Shown piece after piece: positions 8,879 to 17,320 of a stretch of 64,000 nucleotides of DNA. The stretch spans positions 34,500 to 98,499 of the forward strand of contig NZ_QWGL01000011.1 in the NCBI RefSeq assembly GCF_003435375.1. The letters are read 5' to 3'. The DNA is from Clostridium sp. AM34-11AC. GTDB lineage: Bacteria; Bacillota; Clostridia; Lachnospirales; Lachnospiraceae. The position numbers were made by a program, and so were the translations under genes. Every line of letters begins with the position of its first letter. Positions within the stretch are counted from its first letter, which is position 1. Below the pieces are notes generated by a model that was not told where the DNA came from, searched no databases, and saw only the letters and a list, made by a program, of their open reading frames with translations.

Positions 8879-9782
8879 GAATATAGCACCAGACCGGAAG
8901 TGTGATCAGTGAGACGACCGTCGAAAAGACAACGATCTTCGTTGCAAGGCGGTCGTCTTTTCCATATTTGACTGCGAGAACAACGCTCGTGCTCGCTGCC
9001 GGCATCGCGGACAGGATCACACAGACCGCTGTGATCAGCTGATCAATGTGAAACAGGCGGCAGCTCGCCAGAACGATGACAGGAATCAGGAACAGCCTGA
9101 TAAACGTGTAGTAATAAACTTCTCTCGTAAACACCTCTTTAAACGGGATTTCCGCGAGCGTACACCCGATCAGAAGCATCGCGCAGAACGTGTTCGCCCC
9201 GGCGACCGTCCGGACTGTCTGGTTCACAAATCCGGGAAGCTGGAACTGGGATACCAGAAGTACCATGCCGGTAAAGATTCCGATGATACATGGATGTGTC
9301 ACAACCTTCTTTAAAAGCTCTTTCTTCGTCGGCGCCTCCGTAAAATAAGTGAGCCCCACCGACCACATGAAGATTCTCGTCGGAATCGTGTAGACCGCCG
9401 CATACATGATTCCCAGATCTCCGAAGATTCCCTCAGCGATGGCATTTCCGAGGATGCCGGCATTTGAGACGATTGTCGCATACTGCAAAACCTTTTTTCT
9501 CTCCTCACTCCAGCCCGGATACAGCACACGGCTTAAAAGATTCGAAAAGATCTGGATCAGAAACGAGATCACGATCACTTCCAGCGTCAGCTTCAGAATA
9601 TCCATGCTGAATTCCATCTGGAATGACTTCACGATGCTTGCGGGAAGCGTCACATTCATCACGAGACTGCTGATCAGCGCCTTCCCGCTCTTATCGATCA
9701 TCCCGCTCTTCCTGAGATACCATCCCAGCGCAAGGATGCAGAACATCATTCCCTGCATATTAAATAAACTTGTAAAATCCAT
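8868..9782 (-). CDS. AEC (auxin efflux carrier) family transporter
   Basis: 304 residues with ten or so hydrophobic segments and the family's internal two-fold repeat; VSNAGILGNAIAEGIFG and the C-terminal SAMPAASTSVVLAVKYG are typical. Bacterial members carry organic acids such as malate or lactate, but the substrate is not readable here. AAAGGAG precedes the ATG at 9782 by 6 bases; a GTG one codon earlier (9785) is possible. Convergent with the TetR gene. Confidence 0.88.
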   Translation of the reverse strand: MDFTSLFNMQGMMFCILALGWYLRKSGMIDKSGKALISSLVMNVTLPASIVKSFQMEFSMDILKLTLEVIVISFLIQIFSNLLSRVLYPGWSEERKKVLQYATIVSNAGILGNAIAEGIFGDLGIMYAAVYTIPTRIFMWSVGLTYFTEAPTKKELLKKVVTHPCIIGIFTGMVLLVSQFQLPGFVNQTVRTVAGANTFCAMLLIGCTLAEIPFKEVFTREVYYYTFIRLFLIPVIVLASCRLFHIDQLITAVCVILSAMPAASTSVVLAVKYGKDDRLATKIVVFSTVVSLITLPVWCYILTV

Positions 9783-10109
9783 CACGTACTCCTTTATTAC
9801 AAACTGACGTTATTGTACTGCTCCAAATCGAATCTTGTCAATTTAAATTCTTTTCCATCCATAAACTCGTGATGCCCAGCAAAACCCGAATCATTCCGCC
9901 CATGCCAGTTTCCAGCATCGATTAGCATCTTTACCACAATGTCAAGTGTTCAAGTCGAACGTCCGTGAGACTTGACGGGTGATTTTTGCCATGGCTCAAC
10001 ACTGAAAAGAGGTGTGGGGCTTCTCGACTGAGATAAATCATATTGTACATTTACTCATGTTGTGATAACATCAGCTCATAGATCTTGAATAAATTGAGGT
10101 ATTATCAAA
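9783..10109. other. Intergenic region with no gene
   Basis: No credible coding sequence. A modest inverted repeat, GTCAAG (9941-9946) with CTTGAC (9971-9976), lies in the middle. The promoter of the AEC gene should lie just upstream of 9790 on the minus strand, but no near-consensus pair is obvious. Sequence toward 10,100 becomes AT-rich, like the small gene that follows. Confidence 0.4.
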
Positions 10110-10358
10110 ATGATCACAGGATTCATTCGCTTAATCGCACCACTCCTTTTTAATCCGGTTTTTATTGGATTTATAGTTATCTTCTTTCTCATTTGCTGTG
10201 TTTTATTAATTGGAAAAAAAGAAACATCTTTTTTTCGATACCTAATATATGCGTATGTTATCATTTGTTTATTGTTTTTTATTTTTTTACTATGGTGTGT
10301 AATTGGTTTTGGTAATAGCACACCCAAAGCTGATCCTATTCCATATTTTATAAAATAA
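10110..10358 (+). CDS. Small hydrophobic membrane protein of unknown function
   Basis: 82 residues with three hydrophobic stretches (about residues 5-34 and 42-68) and a short polar C-terminus. GAGG at 10096-10099 is 10 bases upstream of the ATG. Base composition is much more AT-rich than the neighbours, suggesting recent acquisition. No family recognised; a spurious ORF cannot be excluded, but the ribosome binding site and continuous TM pattern favour a real gene. Confidence 0.45.
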   Translation: MITGFIRLIAPLLFNPVFIGFIVIFFLICCVLLIGKKETSFFRYLIYAYVIICLLFFIFLLWCVIGFGNSTPKADPIPYFIK

Positions 10359-10451
10359 TAAATTTTCATCAAAGAAATGGGGTTGTTACATTAACACCCC
10401 ACTGGTAGTACACTGATTTCAATTTATACATCTCACGAAGGAGGTCCCAAC

Positions 10452-11021
10452 ATGGAAACCAACATCACCGTAAGAAACGCAAAATTATCCGACGCTCCGA
10501 GAATCCTTGATATCTACACCTATTATGTAGAAAACACCGTGATCACCTTTGAATACGATGTTCCTTCCCTTGAAGAATTTGAGAACCGCATGATCGATAT
10601 CATGAAAAAATATCCTTATCTCGTCATCGAACGTGACGGCAGGATCGAAGGCTACGCCTACGCCCATGCTTTCGTCGGCCGCGCCGCCTACGACTGGGCC
10701 AGTGAGCTCACGATCTATCTGGATCACAATGCAAAGAAATGCGGGCTTGGCAGAAAACTCTATGAAGCTCTGGCTGAGCGGCTCAAAGACATGGGAGTTC
10801 TGAATCTTTATGCCTGCATCGGATACCCGAAGGTTGAGAACGAGTATTTAAATAAGAACAGTGCCCAGTTCCATGAGCACCTTGGATTCCGTCTTTGCGG
10901 GACTTTTGAGAACTGCGGGTATAAGTTTAACCGGTGGTATGATATGATCTGGATGGAGAAGATCATTGGGGAACATAGGTCGGATCAGGCGGCGGTGAAG
11001 CCGTATTCCTATACTGAATAA
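10452..11021 (+). CDS. GNAT family N-acetyltransferase, phosphinothricin-acetyltransferase-like
   Basis: 189 residues. The fold is recognised from VRNAKLSDAPRILDIY at the start, the acetyl-CoA pyrophosphate-binding loop KKCGLGRKLYEAL, and the PAT-like block NLYACIGYPKVENEYLN, with HEHLGFRLCGTFENCGYK and WYDMIWMEK. Related enzymes acetylate amino groups of phosphinothricin, methionine sulfoximine or other amino-acid analogues. AAGGAGG precedes the ATG. It is a single gene followed directly by the first copy of the long hairpin repeat. Confidence 0.88.
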   Translation: METNITVRNAKLSDAPRILDIYTYYVENTVITFEYDVPSLEEFENRMIDIMKKYPYLVIERDGRIEGYAYAHAFVGRAAYDWASELTIYLDHNAKKCGLGRKLYEALAERLKDMGVLNLYACIGYPKVENEYLNKNSAQFHEHLGFRLCGTFENCGYKFNRWYDMIWMEKIIGEHRSDQAAVKPYSYTE

Positions 11022-11023
11022 TT

Positions 11024-11256
11024 TGGCGAGAGGTACGCGCAGGGAGGACCCGGGGCGCGGACACTTGAGGGATTGCGGGAGGGTTCCTCTAAGCTTGCCG
11101 AAGAATGCTAAGGACGGAGGACATGTGCCACAACTCGCTTCGCTCAGACAAGTGGCACATGTCCTCCAACGCATTCTCCGGCGAGCCAAGAGGAAGCCAG
11201 CTCCCTTCACCCAGGCGGTTCGTGCCCCAGGTCTTCCCTGCGCTGTGTACTGGCGG
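11024..11256. repeat. Long hairpin repeat, copy A
   Basis: A 230-bp imperfect palindrome. Outer arms: GCGCAGGGAGGACCCGGGGC starting at 11037 pairs with GCCCCAGGTCTTCCCTGCGC ending near 11243. Middle arms carry blocks conserved with copies B and C (TTCCTCTAAGCTTGC, AATGCTAAGGACGG, GCGAGCCAAGAGGAAGC). The central hairpin is a perfect 16-bp stem, 11116-11131 with 11152-11167, around a 20-base loop containing CTCGCTTCGCTCAGAC. The remaining 220 bases to the next gene hold nothing recognisable. Confidence 0.75.
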
Positions 11257-11476
11257 AATGTAGGAAAGGCGGTTGCCTGTTTCCTTCATCAAACAATCGG
11301 TACCTAAGTTTTCTCCGTATTAGGGAGTCTGTTTGCAGAACACAGGCAGTACATGCTAAGTTCCTCTCTGCGCAGGGGCTGACCAGCTGAAGAAAAGGAC
11401 TTGCACATCTTGTTTTAGCACGCTACAATGGTAAACGTTCGATTTTGACATAATATAAGCTTACAGGAGATGTGAC

Positions 11477-12157
11477 ATGAATACAAATGAACGAACTGAT
11501 AAGCGCCCTGTCTGGCGCGGTGAACTTGCTCTTCTTATTGTGATTTTGATCAACAGTTTTGGTGTTGTCTTAATGCTGGACTCCGGCGCCGGAATTTCGG
11601 CGATCTCCAGCGTTCCGTACGCTTTTTCTGAATCCTTCCCGGCTCTGACGCTCGGAACCTGGACTTATATCTTTCAGGGGATTCTCGTAGCTGCCCTCAT
11701 GATCTTACGGAAAAAGTTTGTTCCAACATACCTGTTCAGCTTTGTCGTAGGCTTTGCTTTCAGTAAAATGTTAGATGTCTACAAGGCAGCTCTCGCAGGA
11801 CTTGCGATGGGACTCGGATACCAGATCGTCTACTTTATCGTGAGCTACCTGGTTCTCTGTCTCGGAATCGCCCTCTCCAACCGCTGCGGACTCCCGATCG
11901 TCCCGACAGACCTGTTCCCGAGAGAAGTATCCCCGATCCTCAACGTCGCTTACTCAAAAGTCAAAATCACCTTTGACGTAACCTGCCTCGCCGTGACAGC
12001 TGGACTGACCTTCTTCTTCCTCGGTCATATCAAAGGTCTTGGAATCGGAACAATCCTTGCCGCATTTACAATGGGTAAGGTCATCGGCATGATCGGAAAT
12101 ATTCTGGATAAACATTTCCGGTTTGTGTCATTCCTGACAGAAAAAAATAAAGCATAA
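11477..12157 (+). CDS. YczE/YitT-like integral membrane protein (DUF6198 type)
   Basis: 226 residues with five to six hydrophobic segments. Features shared with the YczE/YitT-like family are the N-terminal LLIVILINSFGVVLMLDSGAG, the GTWTYIFQGILV region and the C-terminal TFFFLGHIKGLGIGTILAAF, ending GKVIGMI. Role unknown; related proteins are suspected transporters or transport partners. A GGAGATG sequence precedes the ATG. It ends in a strong structured terminator shared with the converging gene. Confidence 0.75.
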   Translation: MNTNERTDKRPVWRGELALLIVILINSFGVVLMLDSGAGISAISSVPYAFSESFPALTLGTWTYIFQGILVAALMILRKKFVPTYLFSFVVGFAFSKMLDVYKAALAGLAMGLGYQIVYFIVSYLVLCLGIALSNRCGLPIVPTDLFPREVSPILNVAYSKVKITFDVTCLAVTAGLTFFFLGHIKGLGIGTILAAFTMGKVIGMIGNILDKHFRFVSFLTEKNKA

Positions 12158-12164
12158 ATAATAT

Positions 12165-12225
12165 AAAAAAGCCGCTTATGCTCAATAGGTCATATCCTAT
12201 CATAGAGAGCACAGACGGCTTTTTT
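12165..12225. terminator. Bidirectional structured terminator, copy 1
   Basis: Base stem AAAAAAGCCG (12165-12174) with CGGCTTTTTT (12216-12225), giving a T-run in both directions. Above it are an inner stem TGCTC/GAGCA (12179-12183 with 12207-12211) and an apical ATAGG/CCTAT hairpin. It lies between converging genes. The same architecture with a different inner stem occurs at 13921-13990. Confidence 0.8.
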
Positions 12226-12247
12226 CTAATCTGCTACATATAACGCA

Positions 12248-13735
12248 CTATAAAGGTTTTTGAATTATCCAATTTGCTTTTCTCTTTGTTCCATTCTGTA
12301 CCAATACACCCTTTTCCTGCAAAGAAGCGAACATTCGAGAAATCGTTCTTTTTGACACACCGATTTTCTCTGCATAATATGCCTGCGTCGCAAACGGCTT
12401 TTTCTCTATAATCTGCAACAACTTTTCTACCTGTGCGTGTTCCTTATTAAGCGGTACTTCAACGCCATTAGTGCCATTTCTGGTACTATCAGCGCCATTT
12501 TCAACGCCATTAACGCCATTTTCAATATTGTTGGCGTTAATCATGGCGCTATTTGTATCAATCTGCCCCCGATAAATATTAATACGCAAATCAACTTCAC
12601 CACCAATAAACTCTGGCTCTCGCAATCCAGCAGATTTTATTCTATCAATAATTCTTGGAATGCCGCTTCCCCAATGCTCGATCAGGTTCATATAAGCAAA
12701 TGCATGAGCGAGAGCTTCATTTCTGATTTTGGAATAACCCTCTTTCATACGCTCCATAGTTTGTCCCATTGGCAGTTTTCCCGGAGAAGTAATTTCCAAC
12801 CGGTTGTCATATACCGCAACCTGTATCGTACCATGATCCAGGTAACTGCGATGCACCATGGCATTGATAATCAACTCACGAATGGCATCCGGTGGAATCT
12901 CATAAATATCCTGCCGATAAATTCCTACAATGGTAGCACCCAGATGAATATTTCTCAGGACAAACTGAAATGCTTCATCTATCTGCTCCCAAAGCGGTCC
13001 GGTATATTCTCTGCGGTCAACAAATACCGCTTTCGTTGTACCTTTAAATACGCCACATTGCGTTGTAACATGAAGTCCACCGTTGCCGGTCAAAATAGCA
13101 AAAGCATTAGACGGATAATCTTTTCCATCGCGCTCGATCAGAACTCCCCAGGAACGCAGCTGCTGTCTGCCAACATCTTTGATGGATGCTTTCTGTTCCT
13201 CATTATGGGCATTCTTAACTGCCTGCTCCTTCATTGCTTTGCAAAGAGCTTCGATATCTTCGTCTGTGATATTCAGCCCGGGGCACAAAGTCTGATCATA
13301 GTAACGGTTGCTACCCTCAAACAGTAATTCCTTTATCATGTACTCATCAGCAAGGCGAGTAGTTCCAGCAACTCGGACATATACACCACAATCTCTTCCA
13401 AGAGCTTTGATATAATATGGTCGCTGTCTGCCCTCAGAAATCTCTACCACAATAACAGTCTTACCATCAATCGTCTGTAAAGTAATATCCGGGATGATTA
13501 CCGGTTCACAACTGTCTGATACAGCATTGGCAATGGCATCCATTTTCTTGAACACATCTTCATTGTCAAAGCCGATAACTTCTCTGGTTTTATCCGCAAT
13601 TCCGAAAATGATCTTTCCTCCGGTTCCATTTGCAAAAGCAACCACCGATTTCATATATTTAATGCTTTTCTCAGGCAAGTTCTCTTTGTACTCTACATTT
13701 TTCGATTCTCCTGCAAGAATTTCTTCTATAGTCAT
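12248..13735 (-). CDS. AlbA_2/Schlafen-type putative DNA-binding protein with GHKL-like ATPase region and C-terminal HTH
   Basis: 495 residues. Residues 1-130 match the AlbA_2 (Schlafen-like) domain: ESKNVEYKENLPEKS, FANGTGGKIIFGIAD. Residues about 280-380 match the RecG-like C-terminal ATP-binding region: IPPDAIRELIINAMVHRSY, GSGIPRIIDRIKSAGL. Residues 395-425 are a degenerate Asn-Gly-Val repeat (NGVNGVENGADSTRNGTNGV). The last 65 residues are a winged helix-turn-helix (YYAEKIGVSKRTISRMFASL). Such proteins are usually called transcriptional regulators or ATP-binding proteins, with unproven roles. It stands alone between two near-identical terminators, as if inserted as a cassette. Confidence 0.8.
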   Translation of the reverse strand: MTIEEILAGESKNVEYKENLPEKSIKYMKSVVAFANGTGGKIIFGIADKTREVIGFDNEDVFKKMDAIANAVSDSCEPVIIPDITLQTIDGKTVIVVEISEGRQRPYYIKALGRDCGVYVRVAGTTRLADEYMIKELLFEGSNRYYDQTLCPGLNITDEDIEALCKAMKEQAVKNAHNEEQKASIKDVGRQQLRSWGVLIERDGKDYPSNAFAILTGNGGLHVTTQCGVFKGTTKAVFVDRREYTGPLWEQIDEAFQFVLRNIHLGATIVGIYRQDIYEIPPDAIRELIINAMVHRSYLDHGTIQVAVYDNRLEITSPGKLPMGQTMERMKEGYSKIRNEALAHAFAYMNLIEHWGSGIPRIIDRIKSAGLREPEFIGGEVDLRINIYRGQIDTNSAMINANNIENGVNGVENGADSTRNGTNGVEVPLNKEHAQVEKLLQIIEKKPFATQAYYAEKIGVSKRTISRMFASLQEKGVLVQNGTKRKANWIIQKPL

Positions 13736-13920
13736 TGTAACACCTCGCTTTCACCTTGCTATACAGTACATATTTTTTTATATCTCTTCTTCCTTAGCGT
13801 TTCCGTTTATTCTTTTTATCATATCACATAACTGTACATAGTACAATTATACTTTCTTATTCAGATTATCACTTTACAAATTAGGCTAAATCGAATTTTT
13901 TATGTTGAATTTTCTATACG

Positions 13921-13990
13921 AAAAAGCCGCCTGAGCTTTCTCTCCCATAGGTTCATAATCCTATCACAGAGAAAGACCAGACGGCTTTTT
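13921..13990. terminator. Bidirectional structured terminator, copy 2
   Basis: Base stem AAAAAGCCG (13921-13929) with CGGCTTTTT (13982-13990); inner stem CTTTCTCT (13936-13943) with AGAGAAAG (13968-13975); apical ATAGG/CCTAT hairpin. It terminates the DUF2798 gene reading leftward. The apex and base match copy 1, while the inner stem differs yet remains paired. Confidence 0.8.
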
Positions 13991-14035
13991 CTTATCTACG
14001 CTGCAATTTGTACCGCAGCTTTCTTTTCTGAATTC

Positions 14036-14518
14036 TTACGCTAACACAGTCCCTTCCGGAAATGCGCCACGGAACACCTTGCGGACAAGCGGTCCTGCGA
14101 CGATGAGCTGGAACGGCAGCGCCATTACAAAATTCTTTGGGATATTCGTGAGCCAGATGATCAGCAGAGGGCCGAAGTTTCTGCTCTTTACGCAGCCCTC
14201 AAGGGCACCGTAGAGGGACATGATGATAACCATCGGAACCACCATGGAGCAGGAAACCGCGATCACCTTGTGGAGTACCGGACTCTCCGGCTTTACAAGA
14301 AAACGGAACGCGAATCCCTTCGCCGGTCCGGAAACCACGAACCAGTCCATGCACATTGCAAACACATAGGCGATCGGGAATCCGATCCAGGCCTCGCGGA
14401 TCGTTGTGAGGTTTAACGCTCCCATGTGAAGTGTTACGTTGTAGATGCTCATCCAGAGCACCATGGTAAAACACATTAATACTGTGTAGATCAGACTTTC
14501 TCTCTTATTTCTTGGCAT
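14036..14518 (-). CDS. DUF2798-type membrane protein
   Basis: 160 residues with four hydrophobic segments arranged as two related halves (MSIYNVTLHMGALN and GALEGCVKSRN; WIGFPIAYVFAM and WLTNIPKNFVMALPFQLIVAGP), matching the duplicated DUF2798 arrangement. Function unknown. AAAAGGAGA precedes the ATG. It is followed by the structured terminator at 13921-13990. The roughly 400 bases upstream (14519-14910) hold no other credible gene. Confidence 0.75.
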   Translation of the reverse strand: MPRNKRESLIYTVLMCFTMVLWMSIYNVTLHMGALNLTTIREAWIGFPIAYVFAMCMDWFVVSGPAKGFAFRFLVKPESPVLHKVIAVSCSMVVPMVIIMSLYGALEGCVKSRNFGPLLIIWLTNIPKNFVMALPFQLIVAGPLVRKVFRGAFPEGTVLA

Positions 14519-14913
14519 ACATCTTCTCCTTTTTCAACCTGTAAATTCCTGTGAAAACGCCGTGGACATAAGAACCGTCTCTGACCATTCCTTCCGGACA
14601 TATGACAGAAAAAAACAGCGAAGCCAACAAAACTCGTTGCGACTCCACTGCTCTTTTCGTGTACATCTCACTGCGTTCTCAATCTCTATGTGAACGCAGT
14701 ATACAATATTTTTATATCGCTTCGTAAGTACTTTTTTCCACAAAACACCAATTTTGTATACTTGCACAAAACTTTAGCCCAATTCTATCATTTCATTATT
14801 CACATTCATCCTATCCCCATCGTGACGTCCATGGAATTCTTAAGCTGTCCCCACTTTCTTCCGCAAACCTCAGCTTTTTCATCATCGATCACAATTTCTT
14901 CACAATTTTCCCA

Positions 14914-14974
14914 TTGACATTCCCCCACAAAAGCCTTATTATACTTAGCAAGCTAATAATTTAGTTTGCTAAGT
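14914..14974 (+). promoter_or_regulatory. Promoter and 32-bp palindromic operator of the MarR-ABC operon
   Basis: TTGACA (14914-14919), 17 bases, TATTAT (14937-14942). The palindrome at 14943-14974 begins immediately after the -10 box: ACTTAGCAA and CTAA on the left mirror TTAG and TTGCTAAGT on the right. Its position over the transcription start and its half-site pattern fit a MarR-family repressor site, presumably bound by the product of the first gene of the operon (autoregulation). Confidence 0.75.
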
Positions 14975-15064
14975 ATCCGGCAGACGATCAAATCACAGCT
15001 TTTTATCTCTGTCGAGAAGACTCCCACCTCTTTTGGGTGGTGGGTATAAGGGGGAACTTGATCT

Positions 15065-15487
15065 ATGAAAGAAACCGTTGGACGCAGTGTGGGAATGCTC
15101 TCCAACCTGATCCGCAGGCACTTCAGTACCTTTTCTTTTCATGATACCTTAAGCGGCACGCAAGGAAAAACGCTTCATTTTATTCTGGCGCGCGGGCAGG
15201 AATGTGATGTCTTCCAGAAAGATATCGAAGAGGAGTACAGTCTCAGACCACCGACCGCCACAAAGCTCTTAAAGGATATGGAAAAAAGCGGACTGATCTA
15301 CCGGGAGGCAGTTCCTTATGATGCCCGCCTAAAACGCATTGTCGCTACTGAAAAAGCCATGCAGTATCAGGAACTGATCCACCAGAGTCTGGAAGAAACC
15401 GAAGATCGTCTGACCTCCGGAATATCTTCTCAGGATCTCGCCGTGTTTTTCAGGGTCATCAACCAGATGATCCGAAATATGTCCTGA
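15065..15487 (+). CDS. MarR family transcriptional regulator
   Basis: 140 residues with a MarR winged helix: QKDIEEEYSLRPPTATKLLK is the HTH and YDARLKRIVATEKAMQ is the wing. Flanking helices would form the dimer interface. AAGGGGGA precedes the ATG. It heads an operon with two ABC exporter half-genes and has a fitting palindrome over its own promoter, so it probably represses the exporter until a drug or metabolite binds. Confidence 0.9.
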   Translation: MKETVGRSVGMLSNLIRRHFSTFSFHDTLSGTQGKTLHFILARGQECDVFQKDIEEEYSLRPPTATKLLKDMEKSGLIYREAVPYDARLKRIVATEKAMQYQELIHQSLEETEDRLTSGISSQDLAVFFRVINQMIRNMS

Positions 15488-15584
15488 ATATCCGGACGGG
15501 TCCCACCTGCAGAACCTGCATGTTCTCCGCATCAGGAGCTTTTGCGGGATCGCAAATTTTATATGGAAATGAGGTAAATCATTC

Positions 15585-17318
15585 ATGGTTAAAACACTTT
15601 TAAAAAGCGTGCGCCAGTACAAACGCGTGTCCATCGAGACACCGCTGTTTGTCACCATGGAAGTCATTCTGGAATGTACGATTCCTCTCATCATGTCTAA
15701 GCTTATCGATGACATGACCGGATCTTCCATGGCACCGATCTTAAAATACGGCGCCCTCTTACTGGTCCTTGCGACCCTTTCCCTGCTCTTCGGCGTTCTC
15801 TCGGCGAGAGCGGCTGCTACAGCCGGGTGCGGACTCGCAAAGAACTTAAGAAGAGATCTCTACTTTAAGACCCAGGACTTCGCCTTTGCAGACATCGACA
15901 AGTTCTCCTCCTCCTCTCTCGTGACGAGGATGACGACAGATGTCTCGAACGTTCAGAACGCCTACCAGATGCTGATCCGCATGGCAGTCCGTGCCCCGCT
16001 TATGACAGTCTTTTCCGTCATCATGAGCATGAGCATCAATGTCCGGATGTCCTTCATCTTTCTGGCACTTCTCCCGGTTCTTGCAGCGGCACTGTTTGGC
16101 ATCTTCTTCTATGTCCACCCGATCTTTAAGCGGATCTTCAAGAAATACGATGCCTTAAATAACTCCGTCCAGGAGAACGTCGGCGGCATCCGTGTCGTAA
16201 AATCCTTCGTCCGCGAAGATTACGAGAAGAAGAAATTCGAAAACGCTGCCGAGGAGGTGCGAAAAGACTTCACGATGGCAGAAAAGATCCTCGCCTTAAA
16301 TAACCCGGTGATGACCTTCTGCATCTATGTTTCAATGCTTTTAGTAAGCTTTTTCGGCGCGAAGCTCATCATCGGCACCGGAGGCAGCGAGCTTTCCACC
16401 GGGGAACTTTCTTCCCTGATCAGCTACGGCGTCCAGATCCTCACGTCCATGATGATGCTGTCCATGGTATTCGTTATGTGCAGCATGGCCCAGGAATCCG
16501 GCGACCGTATTGCCGAAGTCCTGAATCATGAGAGCGTTTTACGATCCCCGGAAAACGGAGCAACAGATGTAAAGGACGGCAGCGTCGAGTTCGACCATGT
16601 TTCCTTCCGCTATTCCGGAAAGAACAAAAAATTTGCCCTGACTGACATTGATCTTAAGATTCCGTCCGGTTCCACCATCGGTATCATCGGCGGTACCGGC
16701 TCCGCAAAGACAACATTGATCCAGCTCATCCCACGTCTCTACGATGTGACGGTGGGCGCGGTGAAGGTCGGTGGACGCGATGTGCGTGAGTACGATCTTC
16801 AGGCCCTCCGTGACGCTGTGGCTGTCGTTCTCCAGAAGAACGTCCTATTCTCCGGAACGATCAAGGAAAACCTCCGCTGGGGCAATAAGAACGCCACAGA
16901 CGAGGAGCTGATCCACGCATGCCGATTAGCGCAGGCGGACGAGTTCGTCACACAATTTCCGGATGGATATGACACCTATATCGAACAGGGTGGAACGAAC
17001 GTCTCCGGCGGCCAGAAGCAGCGTCTCTGTATCGCGAGAGCGATCTTAAAGAAACCGAAGATCCTGATCCTGGACGATTCCACTTCCGCTGTGGATACTA
17101 AAACAGATGCCCTGATCCGTCAGGCATTTAAACATGAGCTTCCGGACACCACAAAGATCATCATCGCCCAGCGTGTCTCCTCTGTTCAGGACGCAGACCG
17201 CATCCTCGTCATGGATGGCGGGCGGATCGTGGAATCCGGAACCCACGAAGAACTTCTCGCCTTAAACGGTATTTACAGAGAAGTCAATGATTCCCAGACA
17301 AAGAGCAAGGAGGCATGA
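15585..17318 (+). CDS. ABC exporter half-transporter with degenerate ATPase site
   Basis: 577 residues: an exporter-type transmembrane domain (about 1-320, six TM segments) and an ATPase domain (about 330-570). Walker A reads GIIGGTGSAKTT and the signature NVSGGQKQR. Walker B is ILILDDSTSAVD, with Asp replacing the catalytic Glu, and the switch His is Gln (IIAQRVSS). These substitutions mark the non-hydrolysing half of heterodimeric exporters such as BmrCD or TM287/288. It pairs with the next gene, whose Walker B and H-loop are intact. Likely multidrug or metabolite export across the cytoplasmic membrane. Confidence 0.92.
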   Translation: MVKTLLKSVRQYKRVSIETPLFVTMEVILECTIPLIMSKLIDDMTGSSMAPILKYGALLLVLATLSLLFGVLSARAAATAGCGLAKNLRRDLYFKTQDFAFADIDKFSSSSLVTRMTTDVSNVQNAYQMLIRMAVRAPLMTVFSVIMSMSINVRMSFIFLALLPVLAAALFGIFFYVHPIFKRIFKKYDALNNSVQENVGGIRVVKSFVREDYEKKKFENAAEEVRKDFTMAEKILALNNPVMTFCIYVSMLLVSFFGAKLIIGTGGSELSTGELSSLISYGVQILTSMMMLSMVFVMCSMAQESGDRIAEVLNHESVLRSPENGATDVKDGSVEFDHVSFRYSGKNKKFALTDIDLKIPSGSTIGIIGGTGSAKTTLIQLIPRLYDVTVGAVKVGGRDVREYDLQALRDAVAVVLQKNVLFSGTIKENLRWGNKNATDEELIHACRLAQADEFVTQFPDGYDTYIEQGGTNVSGGQKQRLCIARAILKKPKILILDDSTSAVDTKTDALIRQAFKHELPDTTKIIIAQRVSSVQDADRILVMDGGRIVESGTHEELLALNGIYREVNDSQTKSKEA

Positions 17319-17320
17319 TC

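Noticed and set aside
11023..11307. Open frames on both strands in the hairpin repeat
   Set aside because: The region is an imperfect palindrome repeated elsewhere with different arms; the frames are not conserved between copies.
14534..14767. Minus-strand 77-codon frame upstream of the DUF2798 gene
   Set aside because: No ribosome binding site, no recognisable protein features, and it covers a likely promoter region.
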